A DNA stretch of 18,280 bases from CAYMUR01 sp964393615 (GTDB lineage Bacteria; Planctomycetota; Planctomycetia; Pirellulales; Pirellulaceae). The translations under genes were made by a program, and so were the position numbers. The stretch is taken from the NCBI GenBank assembly GCA_964393615.1, contig CAYMUR010000099.1, positions 1-18,280 of the forward strand, in the 5' to 3' direction. Shown here in pieces: positions 15,444-18,280 of the stretch. Under the pieces are notes generated by a model, which saw only the letters and a list, made by a program, of their open reading frames with translations, made no database searches and was not told the DNA's origin. Numbering within the stretch: the stretch's first letter is position 1; the number at the start of each line of letters is the position of its first letter.

Positions 15444-16304
15444 GTGGGAAGGTTGTGGAGTATTCTGTTTCTGCTGGTCCCCGTACTGGGCGTATGGTTG
15501 TTCATCGCTGCAGCTGTGGATTTGTGGCCGTTCAGTGGAGGCTGGCTTTCGTTTCCGGCTGGGCACTGGTTGCCAGAGGATATTTCAAAACATGGTGCGG
15601 TAATCGATGCGCTTTATGATTTTATCATGTACCTGACCGGTGCCATTTTCCTGGCCACTGGCCTGACGATGTTTTGGTTTATGTGGCGTTATGATGGCGA
15701 TAAAAATTCTACCCCCGTGATTTTTTCGCATGGCAATCATGTATTAGAGATTGTCTGGTCAGTATTGCCGGCTGTCACGTTATTGTTCATTGCCATCCAC
15801 CAGATGAACGCCTGGGCGGATGCCAAGATCCGTCACCCTATCGAAAACGCTGGCCCGGATGGGATCGAGGGTACAGCGGATGACGTATTAAAAAAGCCGT
15901 TTTTGGAAGTGACAGGCCGGCAGTTTGAATGGCGTTTACGATATCCGGGTCATGATGGTGAATTGGGGACACGTGATGACGTTCACCTTGTGAATGATTT
16001 GCATGTTCCAGTTGATGAAGAGGTGGTGTTTGCGATTAAGAGCGACGACGTGCTGCACAGTTTTTTTCTCCCGAATGTGCGATTGAAACAGGATGTTGTG
16101 CCGGGCATGAAGCAGCACGTGTGGTTTGTAGCAAAACGTGAAGGTATTTTTGATGTTGTTTGTGCGGAGTTGTGTGGCTGGGGGCATTACAAGATGAAGG
16201 GGCGACTGACGGTCGAGTCTCGAGCGGATTTCGACCGCTGGATTGCCGGTAAATATCAGGAACAGGAGTCCAGTGAAATTTCTGGCAAGGTGACCGAAGA
16301 ATAA
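15444..16304 (+). CDS. coxB: Cytochrome c oxidase subunit II (CuA)
   Basis: Subunit II receives electrons at the dinuclear CuA centre outside the membrane and passes them to subunit I. The 286-residue protein has the full CuA set: His205 in DVLHSFFLPN, and Cys240, Glu242, Cys244, His248 and Met251 in CAELCGWGHYKM. The LKQDVVPG stretch and the aromatic QFEWRLRYPG also match. Hydrophobic segments lie at about 4-28 (a possible signal or first helix), 58-80 and 103-120. There is no CxxCH, so it is not a caa3-type fused subunit. Two short motifs GPDGIEGTADD (137-147) and GHDGELGTRDD (169-179) are inserted around the first conserved strand. The start is GTG at 15444 with GAGG six bases before it. 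It lies 12 bases after the dihaem cytochrome and 118 before coxA. Confidence 0.95.
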   Translation: MGRLWSILFLLVPVLGVWLFIAAAVDLWPFSGGWLSFPAGHWLPEDISKHGAVIDALYDFIMYLTGAIFLATGLTMFWFMWRYDGDKNSTPVIFSHGNHVLEIVWSVLPAVTLLFIAIHQMNAWADAKIRHPIENAGPDGIEGTADDVLKKPFLEVTGRQFEWRLRYPGHDGELGTRDDVHLVNDLHVPVDEEVVFAIKSDDVLHSFFLPNVRLKQDVVPGMKQHVWFVAKREGIFDVVCAELCGWGHYKMKGRLTVESRADFDRWIAGKYQEQESSEISGKVTEE

Positions 16305-16410
16305 TAGATTGAAGTTAGTGAGTGGCCGGGCGGTATGTTCAGTTGGCGTGACCCACTGACGGACTTTTTCGGTGAAGGCTGAAACCAACCAATCGACGAA
16401 TACAGTATGT

Positions 16411-16416
16411 GGAGAG
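16411..16416 (+). promoter_or_regulatory. Shine-Dalgarno GGAGAG that decides the coxA start
   Basis: GGAGAG lies six bases before the ATG at 16423. The frame is open further upstream to a GTG at 16372, but that codon has no such site, so the ATG is chosen. Confidence 0.7.
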
Positions 16417-16422
16417 AAAACA

Positions 16423-18218
16423 ATGAGTACTGAGGCTGCTGATGCCCATGTACACGACCATGCCCCAAGCCATTCTGCAGGGGGAGTGGGTGAGTTTGTT
16501 TCGACCTATGTCTTTTCACGAGACCACAAGATTATCGGCTTGCAGTTTCTTTTTTCAACGCTGTTGTGGTTCTTGGTCGGAGGACTCCTGGCGCTCGGTA
16601 TTCGCTGGCAACTCGCTTGGCCCTGGACGGGCATGCCGGTCATCGGGTCGATGCTGTTTTCTGCAGACGGTGGTCAGATTTCACCTGAATTCTATACCAC
16701 GCTGTTCACGATGCATGCAACGGTAATGATCTTTTTTGTGATCATTCCGATCCTGGCAGGTGCATTTGGAAATTACCTGATTCCGTTGATGATAGGTGCT
16801 GATGACATGGCGTTTCCGACTTTGAACATGCTCAGCTATTGGTTTATGTGGCCTGCTTTTCTTTGCATTGGTGCTAGTTTTTTCTCGCCGGGGAATGGGG
16901 CAGGGGGGGGGTGGACGTCTTATCCGCCGTTGTCCGCTGTCCCCGAAGCAGCCCCCGGAAGTCTCCATGCCCAGACACTGTGGTTACTAGGGATTACGTT
17001 TGTCGGCGTGGCATCCATGATGGGTTCGGTCAATTACATGACGACCATCATTCAGATGCGCGCGCCAGGGATGACGATGTTTCGTTTGCCCATGACGATT
17101 TGGTCAATGTTTATTACGGCACTGCTGCAAGCTTTTGCATTACCTGTACTTACGGCGGCTGGTTTCATGCAGCTGCTTGACCGTGTGGTTGGAACTGGTT
17201 TTTTTGTTCCAGAGGGACTCATCGTCAATAATTCTGTACCAGCCACCGGGGGGGGCCAGCCACTGCTCTGGCAGCACCTCTTCTGGTTTTATTCACACCC
17301 TGCTGTGTACATCATGATTCTTCCTGCCATGGGAATGGTTTCCGACATCATTGCCTGTTTTGCGCGCAAACCATTATTTGGTTACAAGCCGATGGTGTTT
17401 GCCATTGCAGGAATTGCTGGGCTCGGCTTTATCGTCTGGGGCCACCATATGTTTATCTCCGGTATGAATCCTTATTTGGGTATGACTTTCATGACTGCTA
17501 CGATGCTGATTGCATTACCCAGTGCTGTGAAAGTATTTAACTGGCTCGGTACGATGTGGGGCGGAAACATACAATACACAACGNNNNNNNNNNCACAACG
17601 GCCATGCTGTTTGCCTTGTCATTTGTGATGATGTTTATCATTGGAGGTTTGTCCGGAATTTTTATGGCGGCTACGCCGGTGGATATTTTTATTCACGACA
17701 CTTATTTCATCGTGGCACATTTTCATTATGTGTTGTTTGCTGGAACGGCCATGGCCGTATTTGGGGCCATTTACTATTGGTTTCCCAAGATGTTTGGCCG
17801 GATGATGAACGAGACTTTGGGGAAAATTCATTTCTTTTTCACCTTTATTTTCCTCAACGGAACGTTTTACACGATGCACATACTTGGTGCGGTAGGATTT
17901 CCACGTCGCTTGGCGGATCCTTATCACTACGAGACCTTTCGTCATTTAATGCCGCTCAATCAGTTCATGACTGTGTGTGCTATCGGGATGGTGGCGGTTC
18001 AGATTGTGTTTGCGGTGAATTTTATTGTCAGCATTTTTGCCGGGACTCGCGTGGGACGGAATCCGTGGAGGGCGAACGGTCTGGAATGGGCGGCTCCCAG
18101 TCCACCAGGGCATGGTAATTTCGATTTTCAACCGATCGTCTACCGTGGTCCCTATGAGTACAACTCACCAGAAGTAGAAGCGGATTTTTATCCACAAACT
18201 CAACCAGCCCCTTCCTAA
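16423..18218 (+). CDS. coxA: Cytochrome c oxidase subunit I (haem-copper oxidase, A2-type), interrupted by a 10-N gap
   Basis: Subunit I holds haem a and the haem a3-CuB site where oxygen is reduced and protons are pumped. With the gap healed (see the gap entry) it has 592 residues, normal for the family. Ligands are in place: His98 (haem a, MHATVMIFF), His292 with Tyr296 (SHPAVY; CuB and the cross-linked Tyr), His341 and His342 (CuB, WGHHMF), and His427 and His429 (VAHFHYV; haems a3 and a). Lys370 (SAVKVFNWLGT) fits the K channel, and GNYLIPLMIGADDMAFP keeps the D-channel entrance region. The Glu of GHPEVY is absent and replaced by YSHPAVY, the mark of A2-type oxidases such as Rhodothermus caa3. 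The start ATG at 16423 is preferred over the GTG at 16372 because of GGAGAG. A His-rich tail (HVHDHAPSHS) opens the protein. Subunit III is not in the window. Confidence 0.95.
17584..17593. other. Assembly gap of 10 N in coxA, probably not a real gap
   Basis: The ten N are flanked by the same 7-mer, CACAACG, at 17577-17583 and 17594-17600. Overlapping the two copies removes 17 bases and joins the + frames of the left and right parts, giving NIQYTTAMLFALSF, which is what haem-copper oxidases have here. The break is therefore a scaffolding artefact and not a frameshift in the organism. Confidence 0.9.
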
Positions 18219-18226
18219 GCGAGGCA

Positions 18227-18280
18227 GGGTTCTGACCAGAGTCAAGAAAGGGTTCTGACCAGAGTCAAGAAAGGGTTCTG
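18227..18280. repeat. 23 bp tandem repeat after coxA, running off the window edge
   Basis: The unit starts GGGTTCTGACCAGAG and ends TCAAGAAA (23 bases). It occurs at 18227-18249 and 18250-18272 without mismatch, and a third copy begins at 18273 and is cut by the edge. Within the unit TCTG-AC-CAGA is a small palindrome, and TTCT-GAC pairs imperfectly with GTC-A-AGAA, so each copy can fold. It begins eight bases after the coxA stop. No spacers separate the copies, so it is not a CRISPR array. Confidence 0.9.

Noticed and set aside
15444..16304. A caa3-type subunit II with fused cytochrome c
   Set aside because: No CxxCH occurs in the protein and it ends soon after the CuA domain.
17556..17628. 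An apparent frameshift that would split coxA into two pseudogene parts
   Set aside because: The repeated 7-mer CACAACG around the ten N explains the frame change as an assembly overlap, and all catalytic residues are intact on both sides.
18227..18280. CRISPR array
   Set aside because: The 23 bp units abut one another with no spacers.

Overview
The window looks like a chromosomal segment from a member of the Planctomycetota, probably of the Pirellula type. This rests on recognition, not on a search. The clues are large, loosely packed genes with 50-400 bp spacers, a very long multihaem cytochrome, an Ala/Pro/Lys-rich extension on a Rieske protein, GxDGxxGTxDD motifs in CoxB, and weak or absent Shine-Dalgarno sites before several genes.

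Layout. Positions 1-3000 hold unrelated housekeeping genes: the 3' end of an Mrp/NBP35-type Fe-S carrier ATPase (+), a NYN/YacP-like RNase-fold protein (+), and purD (-), which converges on it. A 580 bp control region (2922-3501) follows. It carries a perfect CRP/FNR-type palindrome, TGTGA-N6-TCACA. From 3502 to the right edge every gene is on the + strand and belongs to one respiratory chain: a Rieske Fe-S protein, a short b6-type cytochrome b, a long subunit-IV-like membrane protein, a 1597-residue octahaem cytochrome c with a PDZ domain, two paralogous cupredoxins, a dihaem cytochrome c, and oxidase subunits II (CuA) and I (haem-copper, A2-type).

How it works together (inference). Quinol would be oxidised by the Rieske/cytochrome b pair, whose cytochrome b keeps the cysteine that holds haem ci in b6f complexes. 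Electrons would pass through the octahaem cytochrome, which stands where cytochrome c1 or f would be, then through the cupredoxins and/or the dihaem cytochrome to CuA of the oxidase. No cytochrome c1 or f gene is visible, and CoxB carries no haem c domain, so these proteins are the natural candidates for both roles. The order suggests a bc-oxidase supercomplex under oxygen- or redox-responsive control.

The sequence has two assembly gaps. A 100-N gap lies inside tandem repeats of the Rieske gene. A 10-N gap in coxA is flanked by the same 7-mer on both sides; merging the two copies restores one reading frame. Short tandem repeats recur through the cluster: in-frame 15 and 18 bp units inside genes, and 19 and 23 bp units between genes. 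The least described parts are the giant octahaem cytochrome and the paired cupredoxins.
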